From NCBI GenBank assembly GCA_002423495.1, contig DIWN01000044.1, forward strand, positions 19,284 to 83,283: a stretch of 64,000 nt of DNA, given 5' to 3'. Position 1 is the stretch's first letter. Every line of letters begins with the position of its first letter. Of this stretch, positions 43,879 to 52,977 are shown in pieces. The notes under the pieces are model-generated. The model had not been told where the DNA came from. It worked only from the letters and a program-made list of their open reading frames with translations, and ran no database searches. Both the position numbers and the translations under genes were made by a program. The stretch comes from Anaerolineaceae bacterium UBA6105 (lineage in GTDB: Bacteria; Chloroflexota; Anaerolineae; Anaerolineales; Anaerolineaceae).

Positions 43879-44658
43879 TTAGAGTTCCTCGCCAAGCGCC
43901 AGTTCTTCCTCAAGCGTAGCAAATAGCTTTTCGCTGGGATTTAAATTGATGTCACCAAACAAATCAGATTGGTCCGTCTCGATTAAGTTCTGTTTGACTA
44001 GTTCAAGGATGGCCAGAAAAACGACAATGATCTGGAACCTGTCCGGATCCTCTCCGAGCAACCCTGAAAAGCTGGCATTCCCCATGTCCTTCAGGATGCG
44101 GACGATTTCCTGTACTTTGTTTCTCAGAGTCATTTTGGGGATTCTGATGGAGGAACCTTCAATGATTGGGCTCTCCTGGTTCGCTAGTCTCTCGAGAGCA
44201 ACTATCAGATCCGTGAGATCAATTCCAGTAAGGTCCAGTTGAACGTTGACAGGATAGGATTTTGGAACATGCAAGTGAGAACGCAGGTTTTGATTGATCC
44301 GTGAGTTGAGCCAGGCAGTTGTGTTCTTGATCTCCCGATAAATCCTGAGTTGCCTGGCAAGGGCTTCTCCGAGGTCTTCTTCATCCGGTTCCCGTAGCGG
44401 AGCTCTGGGGAGCATGGCTTCAGATTTGATCTGCACCAGTTTTGAGGCAATCACCATAAATTCTGATATGTAATCGGGATCAGCATTTTCGTTCTCACGA
44501 ACATAAATGAGAAATTGATCCGTCACGTGGGCGAGGGCAATTTTTGTGATATCAAGCTCTGACTTCTGAATTAGATCCAAAAGCAGGTCAAGAGGACCCG
44601 AGTATAACTCGGTCTCGATTTCATAATCGTCTGTTTCGCGAATCCATGAACCTGGCAT
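43879..44658 (-). CDS. scpA: segregation and condensation protein ScpA
   Basis: 259 aa kleisin that bridges the SMC heads. The N-terminal block YEIETELYSGPLDLLLDLIQ and KSELDITKI are characteristic. The C-terminal winged helix has SFSGLLGEDPDR and FLAILELVKQNLI. The partner smc lies 1.9 kb away on the other strand; scpB is not in the window. It may be leaderless. Confidence 0.92.
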   Translation of the reverse strand: MPGSWIRETDDYEIETELYSGPLDLLLDLIQKSELDITKIALAHVTDQFLIYVRENENADPDYISEFMVIASKLVQIKSEAMLPRAPLREPDEEDLGEALARQLRIYREIKNTTAWLNSRINQNLRSHLHVPKSYPVNVQLDLTGIDLTDLIVALERLANQESPIIEGSSIRIPKMTLRNKVQEIVRILKDMGNASFSGLLGEDPDRFQIIVVFLAILELVKQNLIETDQSDLFGDINLNPSEKLFATLEEELALGEEL

Positions 44659-44664
44659 GTTCTA

Positions 44665-44670
44665 ATTATA
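44665..44670 (-). promoter_or_regulatory. -10 box of scpA
   Basis: Minus-strand TATAAT ends six bases before the scpA ATG at 44658. No ribosome-binding site intervenes, so the message is probably leaderless. Confidence 0.5.
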
Positions 44671-44728
44671 GTCTGAGTGGGTCGGATTTGTTGTACACTT
44701 AAGACATTGATTGGATCAGGATAAAAAT

Positions 44729-45814
44729 ATGACCGAAATACTTTGCAGAAACTGTTCACAACCATATCCGCAAGAGGGCTTACCCTACCTATGCCCCAAC
44801 TGTGGCGGTGTTTTTACTTTACGGGGACTCACTTTTACGAAAGCTTCCTTAGTGCCTGCAAAAACACAGGGCATTTGGAGATTTAGAGAGTCGTTTGGAT
44901 TGCCTGCCAGTTATCCTGCAAGTTACCTGGGGGAAGGCGACACACCGCTGGTTCCGGTAAAGATCCTGGGGAAGGAGCTTTGGGCCAAAATGGAAAGCCT
45001 TAACCCAAGCGGATCTTTTAAGGATCGGGCAACAGCGGTTCTCACGAGCGTGTTGAGAGGGCGAGGTCTGGAAAATGTGGTTGAGGATTCTTCTGGAAAT
45101 GCGGGAGGGTCTTTGGCTCTCTATGCCTCAGCTTTCGGTATCCACTGCCGGATTTACATCCCAAGTGGCACGAGCGGTCCAAAACGCCGGCAAATTGAGG
45201 TTTGCGATGCCGAAGTAGTCCTGGTGGAAGGACCACGTGAGGATGCCCACATAGCAGCGGTTGAAGCGGTTTACATGGGAGGACTGCCCTACGCCAGCCA
45301 TGCTGATCAGCCGTTTGGGATGGCAGGAATTGCGACGATCGCTTACGAAATATTCGAGGCTCTTGGTGAAATGCCAGGAACTGTATTTTGTCCGATTGGG
45401 CATGGGTCTTTGTTCACTGGCGTTTTAATGGGCTTTGATGCGCTGGTACGGGCTGGATTAGCTTCAAAAAGACCAAGAATGATTGGTGTTCAACCCGAAG
45501 TTTGCGCGCCGGTCGTTTCAGCCTGGCAGAGAAGACCTTTCACTGGTGGAAAGGGCAGCAGCCTGGCTGAGGGCACAATGGTTGAGCACCCCGCCAGAAT
45601 GGAAGAAATCCTGGCTTTGCTGGAATCGGGCAGAGATGAGCTGGTGACGGTGACAGAACCTGAAATCGCTGAAGCGCATCAGTTGCTGATTCAAGCTGGT
45701 TTGTATGTTGAACCAACCTCAGCAATGGTTCTGGCTGCCAGCAGGAATGTTGAAGAGACTTCCGGAAAGTCGGTTCTCATTTTAAGCGGAAGTGGGTTAA
45801 AATCAAAGATGTGA
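44729..45814 (+). CDS. thrC: threonine synthase-like PLP enzyme
   Basis: 361 aa. The N-terminal zinc ribbon has CRNCSQPY and CPNCGG. The PLP lysine is in NPSGSFKDRA near residue 93; DSSGNAGGSLALYA binds the cofactor; ILSGSGLKSK ends the protein. Threonine synthase makes threonine from O-phosphohomoserine. A related PLP lyase cannot be ruled out. ATG 44729 has AGGA eight bases upstream. It is divergent from scpA. Confidence 0.82.
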   Translation: MTEILCRNCSQPYPQEGLPYLCPNCGGVFTLRGLTFTKASLVPAKTQGIWRFRESFGLPASYPASYLGEGDTPLVPVKILGKELWAKMESLNPSGSFKDRATAVLTSVLRGRGLENVVEDSSGNAGGSLALYASAFGIHCRIYIPSGTSGPKRRQIEVCDAEVVLVEGPREDAHIAAVEAVYMGGLPYASHADQPFGMAGIATIAYEIFEALGEMPGTVFCPIGHGSLFTGVLMGFDALVRAGLASKRPRMIGVQPEVCAPVVSAWQRRPFTGGKGSSLAEGTMVEHPARMEEILALLESGRDELVTVTEPEIAEAHQLLIQAGLYVEPTSAMVLAASRNVEETSGKSVLILSGSGLKSKM

Positions 45815-45885
45815 GTGGAACTGGGGAACCGTTTGACCTCAATGTGTTTGATGTTGAACGAATCGGCAGTTCTGCTGGAGGATAA

Positions 45886-46590
45886 ATGTTAAACACGGCT
45901 GCCGGAAAAGAATTAAAAAAGAACTTACCAGAAAATTTCACAGAAGATTTCTATCTTATCAGGGCTCTGACCCACAGGTCTTACGTCAATGAAAGTCGTG
46001 ACGTGCTCGAGGATAACGAACGTCTCGAATTCCTGGGCGATTCGATCCTGGGTTTTTTGGTTGCAGAATGGCTCTACCAAAGTTTTCCTGAGAAAAGAGA
46101 AGGTTTCCTGACAAAAGTGCGATCCGCCCTGGTACATACCCATCAACTTGCTCAATTTGCACGCAAGATTGGGATTGGACCAGCCCTGTTCTTAGGAAAA
46201 GGCGAAGAACTTGCAGGTGGAAGGGATCGCGACGCCATCCTGTGTGATGCTTTTGAGGCGTTAATCGCCGCGATGTATTTGAGCACTGACATCGAAACTG
46301 TGCGCAATTTTGTTCATCCACTGCTTGAACAGGAATCCGATAACATCTTGCAGAACCACACAGAAGAGGATGTAAAAAGCCGGCTTCAGGAATGGGCGCA
46401 GGCTAAGGGCTTTGCTTCGCCGACTTATGTTTTAGTGAATGAGACTGGTCCTGACCACGCAAAGGTGTTTGAGGTAAGCGCTACGATTAACGGCAAGGAG
46501 ATAGCACGGGGCTCAGGAACCAATAAACAGATGGCTGAAAAACGGGCTGCATATCAGAGTATGAAAGTGTTAGGAATTATCAGAATATGA
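45886..46590 (+). CDS. rnc: ribonuclease III
   Basis: 234 aa double-strand-specific endoribonuclease. Signature NERLEFLGDSILGF is near residue 44 and the second metal site CDAFEALIAAMYL near 117. A dsRNA-binding domain covers the last 70 residues (DVKSRLQEWAQAKG). GGAGGATAA sets the ATG at 45886. It overlaps smc by four bases; rnc-smc linkage is common. Confidence 0.96.
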   Translation: MLNTAAGKELKKNLPENFTEDFYLIRALTHRSYVNESRDVLEDNERLEFLGDSILGFLVAEWLYQSFPEKREGFLTKVRSALVHTHQLAQFARKIGIGPALFLGKGEELAGGRDRDAILCDAFEALIAAMYLSTDIETVRNFVHPLLEQESDNILQNHTEEDVKSRLQEWAQAKGFASPTYVLVNETGPDHAKVFEVSATINGKEIARGSGTNKQMAEKRAAYQSMKVLGIIRI

Positions 46591-49500
46591 CACCAACCAA
46601 GTTAGCCTCTCTTGAATTGCATGGGTATAAGACCTTCGCAAAGGAGACAAACCTCGTTTTTCCAGCCCAGATCACAGCTATTGTAGGGCCAAATGGCTCG
46701 GGCAAATCCAACGTTGCGGACGCGATCCGCTGGGTTTTGGGTGAACAGTCCTACACAATGCTGCGTGCCAAAAGAACCGAAGACATGATTTACTCCGGAT
46801 CAGAAAACAGATCCAGAGCCGGCATGGCATCGGTATCGATCACCTTTGATAATCAAAGCAACTGGTTGCCAATCGATTACTCGGAAGTAACGCTCACAAG
46901 ACGTGCATACAGGGACGGTCAGAATGAGTACCTGCTGAATAATCAGAGAGTGCGGCTCAAAGATTTCCACGAGCTGCTGGCAAAAACAGGGCTTGCTGAC
47001 CGGACATACACGATCATTGGGCAGGGTCTGGTTGACGTCGCGCTATCCATCCGACCGGATGAACGAAGAAAACTCTTTGAGGAAGCAGCTGGTATCGGTC
47101 TTCATCGCACCCGAAAGGAAGAAGCTCTGCGCCGGCTGGTAGCAACTGAGCGTAACCTGGAACGTGTGTCCGACATCATAGACGAAATTCGTCCGAGACT
47201 GCGCAGCCTGGAGCGTCAATCGGCACGGGTGGGGGAGTATAAGCTTATTCAGGACAGCCTCAAAAACAACCTGCGGGAGTGGTATGGATACCAATGGATG
47301 GCTGCCCAGAGTCAGCTTGAGAAGATTCAACAATCCCTTGCGGAGGCAGAAGCTGCTTCAGAAGAGTCCAAAATTGCGCTTGACGGAGACCGGGAGCGGA
47401 TTGAGAGCCTGCGCCAGGACGTTGATCTGAAAAGAAACACAATTGATCAATTGATGAATGCGTTAAGGGTGCTGCGGGATGAGATCCAAGAAAAGAATCA
47501 GGCCATTGCGGTGCTGGATTCCAGGAAGCGGTCAGCAGAAGAATCCCGAAGCCAACTGGTGATGGATTCTGGAAATCTTGAGGAAACCATTCTGGCTGAA
47601 GAGAAAAATCTCGAAGGCCTTTTAGCAGAACAGACCCGCGTGGAACAGGATTTAGCGACCTTAAACGAACGTTTCAAAGCGACTAATGAAGAGTATGAAG
47701 CAATAAAAACCCAAAAAGACGCTCTGGAAAAGCAGGAAAGAGATCTAAGTTCAAAACAACTTGAATCTGAGAAAAATGTGGCAATTTACCGTGCCAGAAG
47801 GCAAGAATTTGCTTACCGCCTTGAAGATCTAAAAACATCCATTGAAACCAATCAGAAAAAATTGGTGGAGGTATCGGACCAAAAAGCCCAGTTGGAAAAT
47901 CAACTGAGCACGCTCACAAAGTCGATTTCCGGGCAGGAGCAGGCGATTGCTATTCTAGAGGAAGATATTGAGAAGCAGGGATCTGATAAGACCGAGCTGG
48001 CAAAATCCCTGGATGAAATCAACAGTCAATTGAATTCTCTGAATCTGGAAAAGAATCGGATTGTAAACCGGCTGGAGTTGATGCGGCAGAGCCGTGAAAG
48101 CCTGGAAGGTTTTTCTGAAGGCGCTAAAGGGGTGTTGAAGGCCGCCAAGGGGAAAGCCTTTCAACGTGAGGTCACGGACCTGGTGACAAAACTGGATGTT
48201 CCAGAAGCTTATGAAAGCGCGATCAATGCTGCTCTGGGAGAGGCTGTTGATGTGTTGGTGGTCAAAGGTGAACTCGATCAAGCTGTAATGAGAGATCTTT
48301 CTGGTAAAACGCAGGAACGTTTTGCGGTAATTGGTGAATTGGCCGCTAAAGCCGACAACAAAAAGGTCATTCTGGATGATCCGCGGGTGATCGGGAATGC
48401 TGCCGAACTTGTGAAAACGGAGACGCGCTTGCAACAAACCATCGATCAATTACTTGGCAGCTACCTGGTGGTCAGCGATATGGATGATGCTCTCAGTCTA
48501 TGGGGAAAAGCCAAGGACGCAAACTTTGTCACGTTGAATGGTGATGTGCTGCTCAAGAATGGCATGGCACTACTGGGAAAGACAAATGGGGCTGGCAAAG
48601 TCAGTTATTCGCGTGTTACGAAATCATTACAGCAGGAATTAGCTGGTATTGAAGTTTCTCTGAATAAGGCGCGTGAACTTGAACAGCACGGTAAGAATAA
48701 TATTGCCAAGCTTGAAACCCGACTGCAAGATTTGTTAAAGAAGCGGCAAAATGAGACTGTGAAACTTCAGCAAAGCCGCAAAGCGTTAAACACTCTGCAG
48801 CTGGAATTAGACAAGCTTAGTGGTCAGCAGAACTGGTTAGACCAGCAAACGAAGACCGGCGCGGCACAACAAAAGCAGCTGATGCAGCAGCTCGAAGAAA
48901 TAAGCAACAAGGAAAAATCTAGCCAGCTGGAAAGCGAACAGCTGCAAGTTGAGATACATAATCTCAGGGCGAAAAAAGAAGCATTCAATCCCATTGAGTT
49001 GGAAGGCCAGGTGCATTATCTCCAGACGGAAAAACAGGTTTTGACGCAGGCTCTTCAGCACAGCAAAGTCAGTGTTAGCTCTGCAAGGGAGAGGCTTGAG
49101 AACGACAAGAAGCAATTATCACTCTACCAGGATCGTTTGAAAGCTCTCGAAGAGTCATTGGAGGGGTTTGAAAAAGAGATTACCCAAGGCTGGGAGCTGG
49201 TTAATTCTAAAACTGAGCAAGCCGATTCTATTCAGAGGAAACAGCTGGAACCTTTGAGGTCCGAGCTGCAAATCATCGAAGAGATGAACCGTCAAATCTC
49301 TCGGCAAGACAGTGAAAACCAAAAGGAGCTTTCTAACAAGGAGCGTCTTGTTGTGCATTTCAAGCTTGAAATGGTGCATCACCAGGAGCGCCTGGAAGCA
49401 TTGCGCAGCCGTATTGAAGACGATTTTGGTTTGATCGAACTTGAATATAAGAACGAATTTTCCAAATCCACTCCCTTGCCTTTCCCGGATATGGTCATTG

Positions 49501-50195
49501 AGTCTTTACCTGTCATCAAGCAATTACCTGATGGGATCGAAGAGGCGATCAAACAGCAGAAGAATCAGATCCGCCGTATAGGCTCGGTAAACCTCGAAGC
49601 TGAAGTTGAATTCCACGAGGTAAAAGATCGGTACGAAAGCCTTAGCGTGCAGACAGCTGATCTAAAGGAAGCGATACAGGGCATCGAAAAGCTGATTAAA
49701 GAGCTTGATACCGTCATGCGGGAAGAATTCCTGAAGACCTTTAAAGCAGTCAGTGTTGAGTTTACGGCTATGTTTGCCCGGTTGTTTAACGGTGGTTCTG
49801 CCCGGCTCTTACTTTCGGATGAAGATTCTCCGATTGAAGGAGGCATTGAAATTGAAGCGAGGCTGCCAGGGAAGCGCGAACAGGGTTTGGTATTGCTCTC
49901 CGGGGGTGAACGCAGCCTGACAGCAGTTGCCCTGGTGTTTGCCTTGCTGCGAGTTTCTCCGACACCCTTCTGTGTTTTGGATGAGGTGGACGCGATGTTG
50001 GATGAGTCCAATGTTGGGCGTTTTCTTGACCTTTTACGCGACTTATCGAAGGACACCCAGTTCATTTTGATCACGCACAACCGTAACACGGTGTCAGCCG
50101 CGGACGTGATCTACGGTGTTACGATGGGGAAGGACTCCGCGAGCCAGATCATTTCTCTCAAACTTGAAGAAGTTGACGAGAACTATGTGAGATAA
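46587..50195 (+). CDS. smc: chromosome segregation protein SMC
   Basis: 1202 aa SMC ATPase. Walker A GPNGSGKSNVADAIRW is near residue 32. Long coiled coils flank a hinge at about 515-680 (EGFSEGAKGVLKAAKG to GDVLLKNGMALLGK). The C-terminal signature LLSGGERSLTAVALVFALL and Walker B FCVLDEVDAMLDESN close the head. It works with ScpA (43879-44658) and ScpB in loop extrusion and chromosome segregation. Confidence 0.97.
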   Translation: MTPTKLASLELHGYKTFAKETNLVFPAQITAIVGPNGSGKSNVADAIRWVLGEQSYTMLRAKRTEDMIYSGSENRSRAGMASVSITFDNQSNWLPIDYSEVTLTRRAYRDGQNEYLLNNQRVRLKDFHELLAKTGLADRTYTIIGQGLVDVALSIRPDERRKLFEEAAGIGLHRTRKEEALRRLVATERNLERVSDIIDEIRPRLRSLERQSARVGEYKLIQDSLKNNLREWYGYQWMAAQSQLEKIQQSLAEAEAASEESKIALDGDRERIESLRQDVDLKRNTIDQLMNALRVLRDEIQEKNQAIAVLDSRKRSAEESRSQLVMDSGNLEETILAEEKNLEGLLAEQTRVEQDLATLNERFKATNEEYEAIKTQKDALEKQERDLSSKQLESEKNVAIYRARRQEFAYRLEDLKTSIETNQKKLVEVSDQKAQLENQLSTLTKSISGQEQAIAILEEDIEKQGSDKTELAKSLDEINSQLNSLNLEKNRIVNRLELMRQSRESLEGFSEGAKGVLKAAKGKAFQREVTDLVTKLDVPEAYESAINAALGEAVDVLVVKGELDQAVMRDLSGKTQERFAVIGELAAKADNKKVILDDPRVIGNAAELVKTETRLQQTIDQLLGSYLVVSDMDDALSLWGKAKDANFVTLNGDVLLKNGMALLGKTNGAGKVSYSRVTKSLQQELAGIEVSLNKARELEQHGKNNIAKLETRLQDLLKKRQNETVKLQQSRKALNTLQLELDKLSGQQNWLDQQTKTGAAQQKQLMQQLEEISNKEKSSQLESEQLQVEIHNLRAKKEAFNPIELEGQVHYLQTEKQVLTQALQHSKVSVSSARERLENDKKQLSLYQDRLKALEESLEGFEKEITQGWELVNSKTEQADSIQRKQLEPLRSELQIIEEMNRQISRQDSENQKELSNKERLVVHFKLEMVHHQERLEALRSRIEDDFGLIELEYKNEFSKSTPLPFPDMVIESLPVIKQLPDGIEEAIKQQKNQIRRIGSVNLEAEVEFHEVKDRYESLSVQTADLKEAIQGIEKLIKELDTVMREEFLKTFKAVSVEFTAMFARLFNGGSARLLLSDEDSPIEGGIEIEARLPGKREQGLVLLSGGERSLTAVALVFALLRVSPTPFCVLDEVDAMLDESNVGRFLDLLRDLSKDTQFILITHNRNTVSAADVIYGVTMGKDSASQIISLKLEEVDENYVR

Positions 50196-50230
50196 AAAAA
50201 TGACCGGTATCAAAATACCGGTCATTTTTT
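50195..50230. terminator. bidirectional terminator, smc / parvulin gene
   Basis: Long perfect inverted repeat ending in ATGACCGGTAT / ATACCGGTCAT with loop CAAA, flanked by A- and T-runs, so it works on both strands. Confidence 0.9.
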
Positions 50231-50245
50231 AGTTTGAAATGATTC

Positions 50246-51604
50246 TTACTGGCTGAAGAAAAAGTTGATCAGCTCAGTGGGTACAGCTGGTGTAGTGGGG
50301 GTTATTGTTTTCCAGATTTCTTCGATCTGAATGTCAGTACGTGAATTGCGCAGTTCGAGCAGCCAATTGTCAAAGAAAATCTGCTTGTTCTGCTGGAACT
50401 TGGTAGCGTCGATATTATTGGTGGCTCTTGTGACCAGCTGAATGATATGCCAGCCAAATGAGGTTTCTACTGGCTCACTGATTTCACCAGCTTCGTACAA
50501 TTGAAAAGCGCCATTTTTGAAAGGTTCGACAAAGCCATCGTTTTCCCCAATCCAACCGAGGTCTCCGCCGTTATCTTTGTTTGAGGTATCGGTAGAGTAT
50601 TCAGCTGCCAATGCTGCCCAATCCTCGCCGTTGTTTAGTTTTTCAATAAGATCCTGTGCCAGGTCCTGGCTATCGACAAGAATATGTCTTACCCAAACCT
50701 GCTCTTCTTGTGGAAGCATATCTTTGGTGATCTCTTGTGACAATTTTGTCCGGAGCAGATCGGCACGGAAGATTTCCTCGACTTGCTTACGAGTGATTCC
50801 ATAGGTTTTTACCTCATCGAGGTAAGTACCTAATTCCTTGCCATAGAGCTTTGTCGTATAGACTGTCGGTGTCGGTGTAACTGTAGGAATCTCTGTGGCG
50901 GTCGGTTCTGTGGTTGGGGTGGTCTCTTCCGGAACCACTTCAGTCTCAACGGTTGCAGTGGCTTCCGTAGTTGGTTCCCAACCTTCAGGTGTCGCAGTGG
51001 AAGTAGGCGCAGGAGTTGCAGTTTCAGTGGGATTGATCAGGGCAAATTGCTCACTTGACCAAGTGGGTGTGTTAACAATTGTTGGAGTGACGGTCGGTGT
51101 TTTAGTGCCCATCGGATAGAAAGCGAAAGATGCCTGGATTGCTTCCTGGATTTCTTCATCAGAGACGGTGATACCCCGTTTGGCAGCTTCTTCACGAATG
51201 AGTTGATCATCAATCATTTGGTTAAGCACATTTTCGCCCATGAGTTCAGTATTGTTTAACTGGGCGACCAATTCAATGCCAGCAGACTTAAACTGACTGC
51301 CTGAGTCCCCAAAAAGTTGGGCGTAGTAGGCGTAGTTATTGGCTGTGGAAAGCATATTCAGTCGGGAGTAAGTTACATTTGACTCAAAATCACCCGCTTT
51401 GATTTCGGCATCGCCAACACGAGCAACAACTTTGTTGGGCTGGAAGATGTAGCTATCCACCAGGACATAGGCCAACAAAAGTAATGCCAGTCCGATGACT
51501 ACGCCAGTCGCAATTAAAGCAGTCTTGATCTGTTTTTCTTCACGTTCCTTACGGGCAACGTGCTTTTGGGTAACAAGCTTTGGGCTCTCTGTTTTCTTTG
51601 CCAT
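50246..51604 (-). CDS. membrane-anchored parvulin-type peptidyl-prolyl isomerase
   Basis: 452 aa. One membrane helix at about 27-50 anchors it. A SurA-N-like helical region follows (residues 60-165, with MIDDQLIREEAAKRG). A Thr/Pro/Glu-rich insert lies at about 170-250. The parvulin domain begins QVWVRHILVDS (about 307) and includes GGDLGWIG and ETSFGWHIIQLV. It probably folds secreted proteins outside the membrane. It lies 15 bases after rpsR. Confidence 0.88.
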   Translation of the reverse strand: MAKKTESPKLVTQKHVARKEREEKQIKTALIATGVVIGLALLLLAYVLVDSYIFQPNKVVARVGDAEIKAGDFESNVTYSRLNMLSTANNYAYYAQLFGDSGSQFKSAGIELVAQLNNTELMGENVLNQMIDDQLIREEAAKRGITVSDEEIQEAIQASFAFYPMGTKTPTVTPTIVNTPTWSSEQFALINPTETATPAPTSTATPEGWEPTTEATATVETEVVPEETTPTTEPTATEIPTVTPTPTVYTTKLYGKELGTYLDEVKTYGITRKQVEEIFRADLLRTKLSQEITKDMLPQEEQVWVRHILVDSQDLAQDLIEKLNNGEDWAALAAEYSTDTSNKDNGGDLGWIGENDGFVEPFKNGAFQLYEAGEISEPVETSFGWHIIQLVTRATNNIDATKFQQNKQIFFDNWLLELRNSRTDIQIEEIWKTITPTTPAVPTELINFFFSQ

Positions 51605-51619
51605 ACTTGATCACCCTGC

Positions 51620-51922
51620 CTAATTGTTTTCGTGCCAGAAATCACCCTCGAAAGGAAGTAAGGCGATGTGGCGGGCATTTTTGATAGCCTTTGCAATCTC
51701 GCGCTGATGTTTGGCGCAAGCGCCAGTCTGTCGACGAGGACGAATCTTTCCGGTTTCGTTGATGTAGCGTGACAACATCTCAACGTTTTTGTAATCAATC
51801 ACCAGGTTCTTGTCAGAACAAAACTGACAAAACTTTGGACGGGAAATATAGCGACGAGGGCGCTCACTGCGTTCATTGTTGTGAGAGCGTTCACCGCGGT
51901 CTGAGAATCTACTTTCAGTCAT
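51620..51922 (-). CDS. rpsR: 30S ribosomal protein S18
   Basis: 100 aa. The core is bS18: [13 protein letters not shown] with a CxxC zinc-type pair, [33 protein letters not shown]. It has a charged Arg/Ser-rich N-terminal extension of about 25 residues. It follows rpsF by 11 bases, with no ssb between them. Confidence 0.95.
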   Translation of the reverse strand: MTESRFSDRGERSHNNERSERPRRYISRPKFCQFCSDKNLVIDYKNVEMLSRYINETGKIRPRRQTGACAKHQREIAKAIKNARHIALLPFEGDFWHENN

Positions 51923-51933
51923 GTTATCTCCTG

Positions 51934-52218
51934 TTATGCTTTGCGGACAACGATGTACCGCAGAACCTGTTCGTTGTAGCCTAAAGAACGTTTGAGGCCG
52001 GCAACATCATCGGGTTGGTAATTGAAGTCAACAAGTACATAGTAGCCTTCATTGGTTTTATTGATGGGGTAAGCCAGCTTTCGCTTGCCCCAGCGGTCAA
52101 TCTTGGCGATCTCACCACCGTTGTTTTTAATGAGGGTTTCCACATTATCCACAGCAGTGTTTAGAGATGCTTCTTCCAGATCCGCCTGGAGAATAAAGAT
52201 GAGTTCATAATTGTGCAT
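51934..52218 (-). CDS. rpsF: 30S ribosomal protein S6
   Basis: 94 aa bS6: [16 protein letters not shown], then [22 protein letters not shown]. It forms a heterodimer with S18 in the platform of the small subunit. The ATG at 52218 follows AAAGGAG, which lies in the loop of a hairpin in the leader. Confidence 0.95.
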   Translation of the reverse strand: MHNYELIFILQADLEEASLNTAVDNVETLIKNNGGEIAKIDRWGKRKLAYPINKTNEGYYVLVDFNYQPDDVAGLKRSLGYNEQVLRYIVVRKA

Positions 52219-52224
52219 ACGTGT

Positions 52225-52277
52225 CGAGGCTCCTTTCCTCGGGTTTGCTCCTGCTTTACGCCGTTGGCGGGCAGGAG
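52225..52277 (-). promoter_or_regulatory. structured rpsF leader with sequestered ribosome-binding site
   Basis: Two hairpins precede rpsF. The proximal one pairs CGAGG with CCTCG (52241-52237 / 52229-52225) and puts AAAGGAG in its loop. The distal one pairs CTCCTGC with GCAGGAG (52277-52271 / 52254-52248) around an inner CGCC/GGCG stem with an uneven internal loop. S6:S18 complexes are known to repress rpsF messages through such leaders. Whether this one binds them is inference. Confidence 0.5.
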
Positions 52278-52319
52278 TGGAAGGTTGATATCAGGCTTAT
52301 TCCTGATTTAACAAACGGT

Positions 52320-52328
52320 ATTCTATCA
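52320..52328 (-). promoter_or_regulatory. extended -10 of the rpsF-rpsR operon
   Basis: Minus-strand TGATAGAAT (TGn plus TAGAAT) about 100 bases before the rpsF ATG, consistent with a leader containing the two hairpins. Confidence 0.4.
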
Positions 52329-52345
52329 CATGTTGGAAATTAAGC

Positions 52346-52389
52346 AAACAAAAAAGCAAAAACTACCCGTCAGGGCAGTTTTTGCTTTT
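52346..52389 (-). terminator. terminator downstream of the small membrane protein gene
   Basis: Long stem AAAAGCAAAAACT...CCC (52352-52368) / GGG...AGTTTTTGCTTTT (52373-52389) with loop GTCA and one mismatch, followed by a T-run on the minus strand. Confidence 0.8.
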
Positions 52390-52402
52390 GCCACTAGAAA
52401 AC

Positions 52403-52777
52403 TTAATCGTCGTTCCGTTTCTTCTTTTTGTCAGATGAAAAGAGCATCGAAACAACACTCACGATGAGTGAGCCAAACAGAGCAGCCCAGAAATCATCCA
52501 CAATGTATCCTACATGGAACCAGGTTTGTGCCAAGTAGGAGGAGAGCATAAACACTCCAGCGTTCAGAACCAGGCTAAACAGTCCAAGAGTAAGAACGAT
52601 CAATCCACAGGAAAGCGTCTTCAGGATTGGCAACAGGATCGCGTTTAAGAGTGCAAGGATTGCGGCTGTAATTGCGTACACAACCCAGCCATCGTTTTCG
52701 ACGCGGATTCCCGGGATTAACCAGGCGGCTACAAAAAGAGCCAACATAAATACAAGCCATCTTTTTAGAAGATTCAT
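52403..52777 (-). CDS. phage-holin-family-4/YvlD-like small membrane protein
   Basis: 124 aa with four hydrophobic helices. It has the YvlD pattern WLIPGI..., an ALLNAILLPILK stretch and a basic Lys-rich C-terminus. Despite the family name it is not evidence of a phage. AAAGGAATAAA sets the ATG at 52777. Function unknown. Confidence 0.8.
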   Translation of the reverse strand: MNLLKRWLVFMLALFVAAWLIPGIRVENDGWVVYAITAAILALLNAILLPILKTLSCGLIVLTLGLFSLVLNAGVFMLSSYLAQTWFHVGYIVDDFWAALFGSLIVSVVSMLFSSDKKKKRNDD

Positions 52778-52863
52778 TTTATTCCTTTCTACTAAGTCAA
52801 ACCAATTATCCCCCAAAACCCAGGCTGGTAAGGATAGAAAATATAAGGTTTTGGAACAAAAAA

Positions 52864-52936
52864 CGCCCCTGGCGCGATTCGAACGCGCAACCTACAGTTT
52901 AGAAGACTGGTGCTCTATCCATTGAGCTACAGGAGC
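52864..52936 (-). tRNA. tRNA-Arg (TCT)
   Basis: 73 bases, CCA not encoded. Acceptor GCTCCTG pairs with CAGGGGC (one G-T pair). Anticodon loop CTTCTAA gives TCT (Arg, AGA codons). T-arm GCGCGTTCGAATCGCGC. A T-run follows directly as terminator. Confidence 0.95.
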
Positions 52937-52948
52937 AAAGGAATTTTT

Positions 52949-52977
52949 ATTATACTGCTTTTTCTGGCAGGCTCAAA
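52949..52977 (-). promoter_or_regulatory. promoter of tRNA-Arg
   Basis: Minus-strand TTTGAG (52977-52972), 17-base spacer, TATAAT (52954-52949), 12 bases before the tRNA. The -35 overlaps the stop of the upstream gene. Confidence 0.55.

Noticed and set aside
52403..52777. prophage remnant suggested by the holin family name
   Set aside because: This YvlD-like family is a normal chromosomal membrane protein; no other phage gene is present.
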